Part shown: positions 38,154 to 48,023 of the stretch, in pieces
Layout of the letters: each line of letters opens with the position of its first letter
Numbering within the stretch: the stretch's first letter is position 1
NCBI RefSeq assembly: GCF_005222805.1
Contig: NZ_STGC01000005.1
Span: 1,961,651 to 2,025,650, forward strand
DNA length: 64,000 nt
Direction: 5' to 3'
DNA from: Devosia sp. FKR38
Lineage (GTDB): Bacteria; Pseudomonadota; Alphaproteobacteria; Rhizobiales; Devosiaceae
The notes under the pieces: generated by a model
Told to the model about the DNA's origin: nothing
Seen by the model: only the letters and a program-made list of their open reading frames with translations
Databases searched by the model: none
Made by a program: the position numbers and the translations under genes

Positions 38154-38936
38154 ATGACGAATCATTCCGATCTCTCGCCCACACGGTCTGTCGCGCTAGT
38201 CACCGGCGCCGGCAATCGCATCGGCGCCGCCATCGCCCGCCATCTCGCGGCCAATGGCCATGCCGTAGTCATTCACTACCGGTCCGACCAAGCGGGCGCC
38301 CAGACGGTCTGCGACGGCATCAAAGTGTCCGGCGGCAGCGCCGCCATCGTCCAGGCTGATCTCGCCGACCGCGCCCAGCGCCGCACGCTGATCGCCCGCG
38401 CCGCCGCGGCCTTCGGCCCGCTCACCACCCTGGTCAACAATGCCTCGGTGTTTTACCCCGATAGCGCCAGGGATCTCGACGAAGCGCTCTGGGATGAGCA
38501 TTTCGCCATCCATGCCGAGGCGCCGCTCTTTCTCGCCCGCGACTTTGCCGCCCAGCTCCCCGCCGGAGCCGAGGGCAATATCGTCAACATCATCGACGAG
38601 CGCGTGCTCCATCTCTCCCCGGCCTATACCAGCTATACGCTCTCCAAGGCCGTGCTCTGGACCGCCACCCGCACCCTGGCCCAGTCGCTGGCGCCCGCCA
38701 TTCGCGTCAATGCCATCGGCCCCGGTCCCGTGCTGCCCCATGCGCGGCAAGACCAGGCCGCCTTTGACGCCCATGTCCGCAGCCTGCCTCTTGAACGCCA
38801 TGCCGACCCCGACGATATAGCCCAGGGTGTGCTCATGCTGCTGGCCTCCCGCGCCATGACCGGCCAGATGCTGGCGCTCGACGGCGGCCAACATCTTGAC
38901 TATCCCGCCCGACGTGGTCCAACCCCTCGCTCATGA
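38154..38936 (+). CDS. short-chain dehydrogenase, pteridine-reductase-like
   Basis: 260 residues, Rossmann fold. [20 protein letters not shown] is the NAD(P) glycine motif (TGAxxRIG is the FolM/PTR1 form). [10 protein letters not shown] is the NNA motif. The catalytic Tyr-x3-Lys is in SYTLSKAV, and [15 protein letters not shown] places the usual Ser-like position unusually, as in FolM-type reductases. [12 protein letters not shown] follows. NADPH-dependent reduction of a pterin is the best guess. Overlaps uvrC by four bases (ATGA). Confidence 0.82.
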   Translation: MTNHSDLSPTRSVALVTGAGNRIGAAIARHLAANGHAVVIHYRSDQAGAQTVCDGIKVSGGSAAIVQADLADRAQRRTLIARAAAAFGPLTTLVNNASVFYPDSARDLDEALWDEHFAIHAEAPLFLARDFAAQLPAGAEGNIVNIIDERVLHLSPAYTSYTLSKAVLWTATRTLAQSLAPAIRVNAIGPGPVLPHARQDQAAFDAHVRSLPLERHADPDDIAQGVLMLLASRAMTGQMLALDGGQHLDYPARRGPTPRS

Positions 38937-40819
38937 CTGACGACAGCCCAACGCCTCCGCCCAGCGGCCCCGAAGTAATCCGCGCCTTTGTGCGCACCCT
39001 CCCGGCTGCCCCCGGCGTCTATCGCATGCTCGATGCCGAAGGCGCCGTCATGTATGTGGGCAAGGCACGGAACCTGAAGGCCCGCGTCACCAATTACACG
39101 CGCCCCGATGGCCTCGAGATCCGCCTGCAGCGCATGATCGCGGCCACGGTCAGCATGGAATTCGTGCGCACCGAGACCGAGTCCGAAGCCCTGCTGCTTG
39201 AAGCCAATATGATCAAGCGGCTCAAGCCGCGCTTCAACGTGCTGCTGCGCGACGACAAGAGCTTCCCCTATATCCTGATCGCCACCGATCATGAGGCGCC
39301 CGAGCTCACCAAGCATCGCGGCACCCGCCGCCGTCCGGGCCACTACTTCGGCCCCTTCGCCTCCGCCACCGCCGTCGGCCGCACCATTGCGAGCCTGCAA
39401 AAGGCCTTCCTTTTGCGCAATTGCACCGACAGCTTCTATGCCGCCCGCACCCGTCCCTGCCTGCAGCATCAGATCAAGCGCTGCGCCGCCCCCTGCACCG
39501 GCGAGATCAGCCTTGAGGGCTATGCCGAGCTGGTCGAGGACGCGCGCCAGTTCCTCTCCGGCAAGTCGCGCAGCGTGCAGGATCATCTGCAGGCCGATAT
39601 GAACCAGGCCGCCGAAACCCTCGATTTCGAGCGCGCCGCCCTCATCCGCGACCGTCTCTCGGCCCTGGCCCTCATCCAGTCGCAGGGCGATGCAACCGCC
39701 AAATCGGTCGAAGAGGCCGATGTCTTTGCCATCCACCACGAAGGCGGCCAGTTCTGCGTCCAGGTCTTCTTCTTCCGCGCCTTCCAGAACTGGGGCAATT
39801 ACCCCTATCGCCCGCGCGCCGACGCCAGCCTTTCTGATGCCGAAGTGCTCGAGGCCTTCATCGGCCAGTTCTATGAAAACCGCACGCCGGCGCGCCTCGT
39901 GCTGGTCAGCCATGACCTCGCCGAACCGGCCCTGATGGAAGAGGCGCTGTCCAGCCGCGCCGGTCGCAAGGTCACCATCGAAGTGCCCAAGCGCGGCGAC
40001 AAGCGCGATCTGGTCAACCATGCGCTGACCAATGCCCGCGAGGCGCTTGGCCGCCAGCTCGCCGAAGGCGCCACCAATCGCACCCTGCTCGAAGGCGTCG
40101 CCGAAACCTTCGGCCTCGAAGAGGTGCCGCGCCGCATCGAGACCTATGACAATTCCCACATCTCGGGCACCAATATGGTGGGCGCCATGGTCGTGGCCGG
40201 CGAGGAGGGCTTTTCCAAAAAGCACTACCGAACCTTCAACATCAAATCCGACATCGCCGCCGGCGACGACTTCGGCATGATGCGCGAAGTGCTGACCCGC
40301 CGCTTCACCCGCCTGGCCAATGAGAGCGAAAACGACGCCGAGGACGACAATTCCGGCATGCCCGACTGGCCCGATGTGGTCTTCATCGACGGCGGCGCCG
40401 GCCAGATGAGCGCCGTGCGCGGCGTCATCGCCGAGCTCAACCTGCCGCGCGAAGTCACCTTCATCGGCATCGCCAAGGGCGAGGACCGCGACGCCGGCCG
40501 CGAGAAATTCTTCATGGAGGGCCGCGAGGCCTTCATGCTGCCCCATCGTGACCCGGTGCTCTATTACGTCCAGCGCCTGCGCGACGAAGCCCACCGCTTC
40601 GCCATCGGCACCCATCGCGCCAAGCGCAAGAAGGAACAGGTCAGCAATCCGCTCGACGAGATCGACGGCATCGGCCCCACCCGCAAGCGCGCCCTGCTCA
40701 ACCACTTCGGCTCCGCCAAAGCCGTCGGCCGCGCGGGCCTCAACGACCTGCAAGCCGTCCCCGGCATTTCCAGCGCCATGGCCCAGCTGATCTACGATCA
40801 CTTCAACCGCGCGGGATGA
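38933..40819 (+). CDS. uvrC: excinuclease ABC subunit C
   Basis: 628 residues. Makes both incisions in nucleotide excision repair. N-terminal GIY-YIG nuclease ([31 protein letters not shown]), Cys-rich block ([21 protein letters not shown]-x-A-P-C), UVR domain ([19 protein letters not shown]), RNase H-like C-terminal nuclease ([31 protein letters not shown]), and tandem helix-hairpin-helix ([21 protein letters not shown]). It is preceded by the SDR, as in several Rhizobiales genomes. A hairpin (about 40829-40846) follows. Confidence 0.96.
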   Translation: MTDDSPTPPPSGPEVIRAFVRTLPAAPGVYRMLDAEGAVMYVGKARNLKARVTNYTRPDGLEIRLQRMIAATVSMEFVRTETESEALLLEANMIKRLKPRFNVLLRDDKSFPYILIATDHEAPELTKHRGTRRRPGHYFGPFASATAVGRTIASLQKAFLLRNCTDSFYAARTRPCLQHQIKRCAAPCTGEISLEGYAELVEDARQFLSGKSRSVQDHLQADMNQAAETLDFERAALIRDRLSALALIQSQGDATAKSVEEADVFAIHHEGGQFCVQVFFFRAFQNWGNYPYRPRADASLSDAEVLEAFIGQFYENRTPARLVLVSHDLAEPALMEEALSSRAGRKVTIEVPKRGDKRDLVNHALTNAREALGRQLAEGATNRTLLEGVAETFGLEEVPRRIETYDNSHISGTNMVGAMVVAGEEGFSKKHYRTFNIKSDIAAGDDFGMMREVLTRRFTRLANESENDAEDDNSGMPDWPDVVFIDGGAGQMSAVRGVIAELNLPREVTFIGIAKGEDRDAGREKFFMEGREAFMLPHRDPVLYYVQRLRDEAHRFAIGTHRAKRKKEQVSNPLDEIDGIGPTRKRALLNHFGSAKAVGRAGLNDLQAVPGISSAMAQLIYDHFNRAG

Positions 40820-40877
40820 GATGCAAAGGGCGCAAGCCTGCGCCCGCGCCCTCCGTGCATGAACTCTTGGCTATTGG

Positions 40878-43691
40878 CTAGAACGCCACCTTGAGCGAGC
40901 CCTTGATCGTGCCAGAACTGGACTCCGTGCCCAGCCGGCCCGAACCATTGAGCCCCGCCGCCACGCCCTTGCCCATGTCGTAATTGAGCCCCAGGTCGAC
41001 CACCAGCGCGTCGCGCGACAGGCCTGAACCCGTGGTGCGGAACGCCGGGCCGCCGGCCAGTGACTGGCTGGCGCTGCCCAGCATCTCACCATAGACATGC
41101 TGCCAGCCCACCATGGCGCTCGCCGACAGCGCCGCCGCGCCAACCGGGATTTCGGTGACGACGCGCACGCCGGCCACCGAGATGCCCAGCGTCTGCCCCG
41201 CCACCGAGCCGCTCAACGCAAACGGCGAGCCGCTTTCGCTGTAATTGGCGCCCGATAGGCCCATCACCGTGCCCGACACAAACGGTGTCACATCAACGCT
41301 GCCCGCCTTGAGCGCATAGCCCAGCTCGCCGAACACCTGGCCCGACAGCCGCCCATAAGACGTGCTGATCGTGCTGTCGACGCCGCCAAAGCTGATGGCA
41401 CGGGTAGTGTCGACGCCCGACAGTGTCACGCCCGCGCCCAGGCTCGCCACGATCGGCCCCAGTTCAGTCCGGCCGTAGACGGCCACGTCGCCATTGGTGC
41501 TGCGTGCCGTCGCATTCTGGCCGTCGATCTTGCCGCCCGAGCGGCTAATGCCACCGGCAATGCCCACCGTCCAATTGCCCACCGCAATGCCATCGGCACC
41601 GGCAAACAACGCCTGCTCGTTCCAGTTCAGCGTCGCCGCGCCGCCACCGGCCGCCCAGCCGCCCGTCGCCTGCAGCGAGGTCCAGCCCTGCGCCGTCTGG
41701 CTGGCCACGCCCGGCGCGAAGCGGTTGTGCAGGGCATCGCGCAGCAGACCGCCATGTTCGAGGATCAGCGTTGCGCCCGAGGCATGCACTTCGCCCGCCA
41801 CTTGACTCAGCGCCGGCACCAGCGCCTCCGGTGTCGTGGCATAGAGCGCCGAGAACACCTCATTGCTGCGCGGCCCCGCGGCCGGGCGCACCGCGTCCAG
41901 CGCCGCACCCACCGCATTCTGGTTCGGCCCCGCCGCCAGCCCATTGGCCGCCAGATTGCCATAGACCAGCGGCGTCACCACCAGCGCAATGCTGCGGCTG
42001 CTGTAGAGCGTGTCCATGCGCGTGCTGTTGGGCAGGCCGCCCGTCGTCGGCTGCGTCAGCGACGTAAACCCGCCGGTGACGCTGGTGCTGGCCTGGATCA
42101 CATTATACTGCGTCCCCAGCGGCGCCACATAGGTGTTGCTGGCCGAGCCCGTGATCCCGCGCAGCACCGGCACGATCACACCATTGACGCTGATGCTGCC
42201 ATTGGCGCCCGTGGTGATCAGCCGCGAGTAATTGCCCGCGCCATTGCCCGTGCCCGTGCCGTCGATATCAAACGAGGTCGTCGCCCCGGCCGCAATCGTC
42301 ACCGGACCATTGACAGTCAGCGTGCCCGGCGAATTGCCCGGCGCCAGCCGGCCTGCCGAATACAGCGACGAGTCGATCTTGCCCACGCCGCGCAGCACGC
42401 CGTTCTGGGCAATCGTCACCTTGGAGGTCACCGAGCCATTGATCGACAGCTGCCCGCCGTTGATCGTAGTGTCGCCGGTATAGGTGTTGGCGCCAGTCAG
42501 CGTCAGCGTGCCCGAGCCCTGCTTGTTGAGCCCGCCGCTGCCCGAGATTGAATTGGCCAGCGTCGAGTTCGACCCGGCCGTATCGACCACCGTCGTGCTG
42601 GTGAACTGGCCATAGCCCTGCAGCGCCCGGCCCACATTGACCATGCCCCAGCCGAACTTCTGCCGGTCACCCATCGACGTCGCCGTGGTTAGGATCACCT
42701 GCTGGATGTCATGGGCGGAGAAGAACGGGAACGCCTGCTTGATCAGCGCCGCCACGCCCGTCACCACCGGCGTGGCCATCGACGTGCCGTCCATCGGCCC
42801 GTAATTGCTTCCATTGGCGCCCGTGCCGAGCGGCAGGGTCGAGGGCACGGCCACGCCCGGCGCCGACAGGCACCAGTCCGCGGCCACGCCGCACTGATTG
42901 CTGAAGCTGGCCAGATTGCCATTGGCGTCCACTGCGGCCACGGCCAGGAAATTATTGCGCAGCTCGGGCACCCAATAGGGCATGGCGCCCAGCCCATCCG
43001 GCGAGGGCTGGCTCTCATTGCCCGTGGCGAACACCATCAGCACGTCTTTTTCAGCGGCATATTTCGCCGCTTCGATGGTCTGCGGCAGCGCCGCAGCATA
43101 GGAGGTAGCAGTATAGTCGGTCACATTGCACGGCGGATTAACTGCCTGCGCGCAGTCATTGACGCCGCTCGAGTTGTTGATGATCGACACGCCGCGGTCC
43201 ACCATGCGGCGCCAGCTCTCATGGAACCAGCCGTCCGAATTGCCCGACCGGGTGTCATAGACGCCATTGATGATCTGGGCGTCAAAGGCCACGCCATGCA
43301 TGCCCAAGCCGTCGCGATTGGCGGCAATGATGCCGCTCACATGCGTGCCGTGATTGGCCCGCCCGCTGGGCTGGTCAGTGTCAACCCCCTCGAAATTGCC
43401 CGAGCCGGTGATGATGACGCCAGTGTTGAGGTCAAAGCCGGGCAGCAGCCGCCCGTTGAACTCGGGGTTGCGCGTGTCAATGCCGGTGTCCAGCACGCCC
43501 ACCACCACGCCCTTGCCGGTGATCCCCAGCGCATAGGCCTTGGCTGCGTCGATGGCATTGAGCTGATAGGCCGACAGATATTCCGCTGTCTTCCAATACT
43601 CCGGACTGCTCGATGTCGTCTGCGCCTGGGCACCGCCACTCACCAGGCCGAGCGCCAGCACCATCACCGGCCAGATACGCCGTATTGTCAT
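40878..43691 (-). CDS. subtilase autotransporter
   Basis: 937 residues. Signal peptide about 1-23 (IWPVMVLALGLVSGGAQA). S8 protease domain with the full triad: Asp in VVVGVLDTGID, His in NHGTHVSGIIAANRDG, Ser in DGTSMATPVVTGVAALI. A passenger stalk with an autotransporter-associated repeat (GSGTLTLTGANTYTGDTTINGG) follows, then a C-terminal 12-strand beta-barrel (last ~270 residues, ending LKGSLKVAF with terminal Phe). It is secreted via type V and exposed or released at the surface. ATG at 43691. Divergent from an AraC regulator. Confidence 0.92.
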   Translation of the reverse strand: MTIRRIWPVMVLALGLVSGGAQAQTTSSSPEYWKTAEYLSAYQLNAIDAAKAYALGITGKGVVVGVLDTGIDTRNPEFNGRLLPGFDLNTGVIITGSGNFEGVDTDQPSGRANHGTHVSGIIAANRDGLGMHGVAFDAQIINGVYDTRSGNSDGWFHESWRRMVDRGVSIINNSSGVNDCAQAVNPPCNVTDYTATSYAAALPQTIEAAKYAAEKDVLMVFATGNESQPSPDGLGAMPYWVPELRNNFLAVAAVDANGNLASFSNQCGVAADWCLSAPGVAVPSTLPLGTGANGSNYGPMDGTSMATPVVTGVAALIKQAFPFFSAHDIQQVILTTATSMGDRQKFGWGMVNVGRALQGYGQFTSTTVVDTAGSNSTLANSISGSGGLNKQGSGTLTLTGANTYTGDTTINGGQLSINGSVTSKVTIAQNGVLRGVGKIDSSLYSAGRLAPGNSPGTLTVNGPVTIAAGATTSFDIDGTGTGNGAGNYSRLITTGANGSISVNGVIVPVLRGITGSASNTYVAPLGTQYNVIQASTSVTGGFTSLTQPTTGGLPNSTRMDTLYSSRSIALVVTPLVYGNLAANGLAAGPNQNAVGAALDAVRPAAGPRSNEVFSALYATTPEALVPALSQVAGEVHASGATLILEHGGLLRDALHNRFAPGVASQTAQGWTSLQATGGWAAGGGAATLNWNEQALFAGADGIAVGNWTVGIAGGISRSGGKIDGQNATARSTNGDVAVYGRTELGPIVASLGAGVTLSGVDTTRAISFGGVDSTISTSYGRLSGQVFGELGYALKAGSVDVTPFVSGTVMGLSGANYSESGSPFALSGSVAGQTLGISVAGVRVVTEIPVGAAALSASAMVGWQHVYGEMLGSASQSLAGGPAFRTTGSGLSRDALVVDLGLNYDMGKGVAAGLNGSGRLGTESSSGTIKGSLKVAF

Positions 43692-43712
43692 TAAGTTTTC
43701 GCCCCTACTATA

Positions 43713-43829
43713 CACCGGTTGTCAACTGTGGCCGCTTCGATAGCAGGGCTTGCTGGATCGGTGATGAGAGCAAAATTCCAATTATGGTTTGACCGTCTCA
43801 ACCAGGTCGCTGCACCGGAAAACTGTGGC
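43713..43829. promoter_or_regulatory. direct-repeat candidate operators between autotransporter and AraC genes
   Basis: CACCGG-n5-AACTGTGGC (43713-43732) recurs as CACCGG-n2-AACTGTGGC (43813-43829), starting exactly 100 bp apart and in the same orientation. AraC-family proteins bind direct repeats, and the pair lies between the divergent genes, so these are plausible sites for the adjacent regulator. Confidence 0.4.
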
Positions 43830-43840
43830 AACCCCACATC

Positions 43841-44857
43841 ATGACTCAAGCCGAACCAGGCCTGCCGCGCCAGGCCTTCAACTCTGCCGATTCCGATCCT
43901 GCCCAGGCCTTTGCCGGTTGGCAGGCTGCGATAGCGCCGGTTTTTGACATTGCGCCAGTCTATCCCGATCGCCCCTTCGCGGCCTCCTATGTCAGCTACC
44001 ATTTGGGCGACATCCTGATCGGGCTGGGCACCTTTGATGCCACCATGTTCAGCCGCAGCCACGACAAGGCGCAGCGCGATGGCCTCGATTACGCGTTGAT
44101 CCAGGTCTATACCGCCGGCGGCTATGACGGGCACCTTGATGACCGCCCGGTCACCGTCCGTTCCGGCGAACTGGTCACGCTCGACATGACGCGTCAGACT
44201 CGCACGGTCTCCCTCCCCTCCAGCAACATCACCGTGCTGGTGCCCCGCGACCTGGTGAAGGCCCGCCAGCTGCCCCATGGCGTGATGACGCGGGGGCCGC
44301 GTGGCGCGGTTCTAGGCGGCATGCTGGCTGACCATCTCGTCGGCCTCAGCCGGCGCCTCCCCACCATGCCGCTGAGCACCGGCGCCGCCGCTGCCGTGGC
44401 CACCCTGGCGCTCTACGAAGCCGCGCTCGATCCCATAGAGGAAATGCTGGAGGCCGCCGCCGAACCGCAGCGCGACCTGCTGTTCCAGCGTGTCCGCCGG
44501 CTGATCGATGCCCGCATCACCACCGGCAAGATCGACATCGCCAGCCTCGCCGCCGATCTGGGTGTCTCACGCTCAACGCTCTATCGCCTGTTCGAGCCGC
44601 AAAAAGGCGTTGAAGCCTATATCACCGAGCGCCGCCTTGCCCATGTGCGCCGCGCTCTGAGCGACGAGAGCGACACCCGCCGCATCGGCACCATTGCCGC
44701 CGCCTTTGGCTTCGACGATCATTCCAATTTCAGCCGCATCTTCAAGCGCCGCTATGGCCAGACCCCGGCCGAACTGCGCGCCCTCGGCCGCCACGCCCGC
44801 CCCGAAGACAATGACGAGTCCTTTGACCTCCGCCCCTGGATCGTCGACGTCACCTGA
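43841..44857 (+). CDS. AraC family transcriptional regulator
   Basis: 338 residues. An N-terminal cupin-like AraC-binding domain (YVSYHLGDILIGLGTFDATMFSR, VQV-Y, LVTLDMTRQTRTV) and a C-terminal double HTH (IDIASLAADLGVSRSTLYRLFEPQKGVEAYITERRLAHVRRAL, TIAAAFGFDDHSNFSRIFKRRYGQTPAELR). The second helix is the AraC signature. Divergent from the autotransporter gene and therefore its probable regulator; signal unknown. A CCTCCCC-type repeat follows. Confidence 0.88.
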   Translation: MTQAEPGLPRQAFNSADSDPAQAFAGWQAAIAPVFDIAPVYPDRPFAASYVSYHLGDILIGLGTFDATMFSRSHDKAQRDGLDYALIQVYTAGGYDGHLDDRPVTVRSGELVTLDMTRQTRTVSLPSSNITVLVPRDLVKARQLPHGVMTRGPRGAVLGGMLADHLVGLSRRLPTMPLSTGAAAAVATLALYEAALDPIEEMLEAAAEPQRDLLFQRVRRLIDARITTGKIDIASLAADLGVSRSTLYRLFEPQKGVEAYITERRLAHVRRALSDESDTRRIGTIAAAFGFDDHSNFSRIFKRRYGQTPAELRALGRHARPEDNDESFDLRPWIVDVT

Positions 44858-44877
44858 CGTCTTGTGGGCCAACCGTC

Positions 44878-45000
44878 ACCCCCTCCCAACCTCCCCCATC
44901 AAGGGGGAGGTGTAACCCTGTGGGTTGAACGCGATGTTGCCCCAAGAGTGGAGAGATACCTCCCCCTTGATGGGGGAGGCTAGGTGGGGGTGTCGGGAGC
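44878..45000. repeat. CCTCCCC-type palindromic intergenic repeat
   Basis: CACCCCCTCCCAACC and CTCCCCCATCAAGGGGGAG at the left (44878-44912), TTGAACGCGATGTTGCCCCA in the middle, and CCTCCCCCTTGATGGGGGAG at the right. It is almost identical in layout to the 3496-3612 copy. The next 360 bases up to the ABC transporter hold no gene but contain the long inverted repeat at 45205-45262. Confidence 0.8.
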
Positions 45001-45204
45001 CACGATGCCGAGGCCTGTCCCCCTTCTCCCCACCCCCACCGTCCAGCCCTATACTCCCCCCCATCACCCCGCACGGACGGCCTGCAGGCGAACAGTGCTG
45101 GGGTGAGCCGGGTGCGGGCTTTGCCTCTCGCACAGGTTTGCGGGCGAGTTGCCAGTGTAGGGGCGAGCGACCTCTGCCGCTCGTTCGGCTCCAAAAACCG
45201 GCAC

Positions 45205-45262
45205 CCCCGGGGCGGTTGTCGTCTCATTTTTAAACTCACCTGAGGCGACATCCGCCCCGGGG
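45205..45262. other. long near-perfect inverted repeat upstream of ABC-2 exporter
   Basis: The 22-base arms (45205-45226, 45241-45262) pair at 20 positions with one further G-U, around a 14-nt loop (TTTTTAAACTCACC). The stem begins CCCCGGGGCGG. No T-tract follows, so it is not a simple terminator. It may be an RNA leader structure or a repeat remnant; the next gene starts 107 bases downstream. Confidence 0.6.
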
Positions 45263-45368
45263 TCCGTCCAACTCCTGACAACCGCGTTCCAGGCGGCGCT
45301 CTTTCGCGCCCTGTCAAAGGATTGCCGAGCCTCAAGAATCGGCTATCGTTCTGGTCTGGGGGTCCATC

Positions 45369-46373
45369 ATGTCGGCCATTATCGAAGTCAGCGGCGTCGC
45401 CAAGACGTTCCGCCAGCCCAAGCGCCTGCCCGGCATGGGCGGCGCCCTGCGCAGCCTGTTCAGCCGCCAGTTCACCGAAGTGCGCGCTGTGCAGGATGTC
45501 TCCTTCACCATCGCGCCCGGCGAGGCCGTCGGCTATCTCGGCCCCAATGGCGCCGGCAAGTCCACCATGATCAAGATGATGACCGGCATTCTGGTGCCCA
45601 GCGCCGGCACGCTGAGCGTGCTTGGCCGCGAGCCCCATGCCCACCGCATGACCAATGCCGCCGAGATCGGCGTGGTCTTCGGCCAGCGCAGCCAGCTCTG
45701 GTGGGATCTGCCGGTGCGTGACAGCTTCGATCTGCACCGCCACATCTATGAGGTGCCCGAGGCGCGCTTCGCCGAGAACCTGGCCTTCCTCACCTCCATG
45801 CTGGGCATGGCCGACTATCTCGATCGCCCCGTGCGCCAGCTCAGCCTCGGCCAGCGCATGCGCGCCGAAATCGCCATGGCGCTGCTGCACGATCCCAAGA
45901 TCCTGTTCCTCGATGAACCCACGATTGGTCTGGACGTCGTGGCCAAGGATGCCGTGCGCAAATTCCTCGCGCGCATCAACCGCGAGCGCGGCACCACCAT
46001 CATCCTCACCACCCATGACCTGCAGGATATCGAGGAGATTTGCCCGCGCCTGATCATGGTCGACGATGGCAAATTGCTGTTCGATGGCGAACTACCCCGC
46101 CTGCGCTCCGCCCTCGGCTCGCGCCGTCGCCTGCGTCTCGAATTCGGCACCGATCCCGGCCCTATCAATCTCACCACCGCCCGCCTTGTCACCGACGACG
46201 GCGCCGCCAAGCACTTCCTGCTCGACAGCGAGGACACCTCCATCCTCGATGTGCTGACCGAACTGGGCAATGGCTATGACCTCAAGGACGTGACCCTCGA
46301 GGAACCGGCAATCGAAGAGGTGATCCGCACCTTTTACCAGTCCAAGCCCCAGCTCGCGGCGACGACGCCATGA
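45369..46373 (+). CDS. ABC-2 type exporter ATPase
   Basis: 334 residues. Walker A GPNGAGKST (about 61), Q-loop with VFGQRSQLWWDLPVRDSF, signature LSLGQRMRAEIAMALLHDP, Walker B ILFLDEPTIGLD, H-loop TTHD. The IGVVFGQRSQLWWDLP block is typical of the ATPases paired with DUF990/ABC-2 permeases. The remaining 90 residues form a C-terminal extension. Partner permeases follow with a four-base overlap. Direction should be export; substrate unknown. Confidence 0.9.
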   Translation: MSAIIEVSGVAKTFRQPKRLPGMGGALRSLFSRQFTEVRAVQDVSFTIAPGEAVGYLGPNGAGKSTMIKMMTGILVPSAGTLSVLGREPHAHRMTNAAEIGVVFGQRSQLWWDLPVRDSFDLHRHIYEVPEARFAENLAFLTSMLGMADYLDRPVRQLSLGQRMRAEIAMALLHDPKILFLDEPTIGLDVVAKDAVRKFLARINRERGTTIILTTHDLQDIEEICPRLIMVDDGKLLFDGELPRLRSALGSRRRLRLEFGTDPGPINLTTARLVTDDGAAKHFLLDSEDTSILDVLTELGNGYDLKDVTLEEPAIEEVIRTFYQSKPQLAATTP

Positions 46374-47176
46374 AAGCCCGCGCCTACGCGGCCTTCACCG
46401 TCAATGCCCTGCAGACGCGCCTGACCTATCGGCACACCATCTGGGCGGGCGCCTTCGGCGATCTCGTGTTCATCTTCGCTCGCATCGCCATCTGGGTTTC
46501 GGTCTATGGCGCGGCGGGCGCCGCCAGCGCGGCGAACGGCGTCACGCTGCCGGAGATGATCACCTACAGCCTCCTGGCCGGCCCGCTGCTCTATTGGGAT
46601 TATTCGCGCCTGCTCGCTGACGTCGGCACGGCCATTCGCTCGGGCGATGTGGCAGTCTATCTGCTCAAGCCCTTGCACTATCCGGCCTATCTGGCCGCCA
46701 GCCATCTTGGCCATTTCCTGTTCGAACTGGCCGCCAGCACAGTGCCTGTCGCGGTGATCATCCTGCTGGTCTTTGGCCTGCAGCCGCCGGCGAGCCTGTT
46801 TCACGGCCTGGCTTTCCTCGCCTATTGGCCGCTGTCGTTCATGATCCTGTTCACGCTCGCCACCCTCCTGGGGCTGGCAGCCTTCTGGCTGATGACCGTG
46901 CAGTCGCTCGACTGGTTCTTCAACGCCATCATGACGCTGCTGTCGGGCGGCATGGTGCCCCTGTGGTTCTTCCCGGGCTGGCTGGCCGCCATCGCCGGCC
47001 ACCTGCCCTTTGCCTGGATTTCCTACTATCCGGCCGCCGTCTATCTGGGCAAGCTCGAGCCCGGCCAGACGCTGCTCTACTTCGGCATCGGCCTCGTCTG
47101 GCTGGCCGTGCTGCTGGCCAGCCTGGCCTGGCTCTGGTCGCGGGCCCGCGATCGCCTGATCGTGCAGGGGGGCTGA
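46370..47176 (+). CDS. ABC-2 family permease (first)
   Basis: 268 residues, six predicted helices. AFTVNALQTRLTYRHTIWAGAFGDLVFIFARIAIWVSVYGA starts the protein in the manner of ABC-2 permeases of the DUF990 group, and GGMVPLWFFPGWLAAIAGHLPFAWISYYPAAVYLG is the conserved late block. It overlaps the ATPase gene by four bases (ATGA). Probably heterodimerises with the next permease. Confidence 0.85.
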   Translation: MKARAYAAFTVNALQTRLTYRHTIWAGAFGDLVFIFARIAIWVSVYGAAGAASAANGVTLPEMITYSLLAGPLLYWDYSRLLADVGTAIRSGDVAVYLLKPLHYPAYLAASHLGHFLFELAASTVPVAVIILLVFGLQPPASLFHGLAFLAYWPLSFMILFTLATLLGLAAFWLMTVQSLDWFFNAIMTLLSGGMVPLWFFPGWLAAIAGHLPFAWISYYPAAVYLGKLEPGQTLLYFGIGLVWLAVLLASLAWLWSRARDRLIVQGG

Positions 47177-47178
47177 CC

Positions 47179-47979
47179 ATGCTGCGAACCGTCATCCTGA
47201 TGCGCGAACTGGTGCGCATGTATATCCGCACCAAGGTGGAATATCCCGGCGCCATGGTGCTCGGCTGGGTCTCCCAGTTCGTGTCCTATGGCGCGGTCTA
47301 TACCGCCATTGCCCTCATCATCGCGCGCTTTGGCATGCTCGGCGGCTGGACCTGGTCGGATATGGCCATGCTGCTCAGCGTCCACCTCCTCACCTACTCG
47401 GTTGGCGCCAGCTTCAGCTTCACCCAGTTTCGCGAGATGGAGGATCTGGTTCGCCAGGGCACAATGGACGCCATCCTGGTCAAGCCGATCGGCACCTGGC
47501 TCTATATGGTCTTTTCCGGCTTCAACATCGGCTATGCCGGCCACGTCGTCCTGGCCGTTGGCCTGATGGCCTGGGCCATCACCCAGGTCGATGTCGCCTG
47601 GTCGCTGCCCACCGTACTCTTCCTTGTCGCCACCCTGGTCAGCGGCGCCATGGTGGTCTGTGCCCTGATGACCATGATCGGCGCCACCGCCCTGGTCTGG
47701 GTGCGGTCGCGCCATCTCTATTCAATCTTCTTCGGCTTCTGGGAGCTGGCCCGCTATCCCATCACCATCTTCCCGCTACCCATTCAGGTCCTGCTGCTCG
47801 CCGTCGTGCCCATGGGCTTCATCAGCACCGTCCCGGTCGCCGTGCTGCTCGGCAAGCCCGTGCCGCTGCTGGGCGATTTCGCAGGCCTGGCCTGCCTGCT
47901 CGCCGGGCCTGTCATGGCCGGTCTCGCCATGCTGCACTGGCGCTGGTGCCTGCGCAATTATCAGGGCGCAGGCGGCTAA
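47179..47979 (+). CDS. ABC-2 family permease (second)
   Basis: 266 residues, six predicted helices. RELVRMYIRTKVEYPGAMVLGWVSQFVSYGAVYTAI resembles the first permease's start; FREMEDLVRQGTMDAILVKPIGTWLYMV is the DUF990 cytoplasmic block, and ARYPITIFPLPIQVLLLAVVPMGFISTVPVAVLLGK the late one. It begins two bases after the first permease stop. The three genes form one operon. Confidence 0.87.
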   Translation: MLRTVILMRELVRMYIRTKVEYPGAMVLGWVSQFVSYGAVYTAIALIIARFGMLGGWTWSDMAMLLSVHLLTYSVGASFSFTQFREMEDLVRQGTMDAILVKPIGTWLYMVFSGFNIGYAGHVVLAVGLMAWAITQVDVAWSLPTVLFLVATLVSGAMVVCALMTMIGATALVWVRSRHLYSIFFGFWELARYPITIFPLPIQVLLLAVVPMGFISTVPVAVLLGKPVPLLGDFAGLACLLAGPVMAGLAMLHWRWCLRNYQGAGG

Positions 47980-47987
47980 AGTCGGAG

Positions 47988-48016
47988 TCGACAAATGTCA
48001 AACGCCGCGCTACATC
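47988..48016 (+). promoter_or_regulatory. candidate promoter for a leaderless attenuator transcript
   Basis: TCGACA (47988-47993) is one mismatch from TTGACA; 17 bases later lies TACATC (48011-48016), a weak -10. Transcription would begin seven to eight bases further on, that is at the A of the leader ATG (48024). No ribosome site precedes that ATG, consistent with a leaderless mRNA as reported for the S. meliloti trp leader. Confidence 0.45.
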
Positions 48017-48023
48017 TCTGGCC

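Noticed and set aside
45001-45368. ykkC/guanidine-type riboswitch before the ABC-2 exporter
   Set aside because: The conserved loop sequences of that family are not visible; only a long inverted repeat is present.
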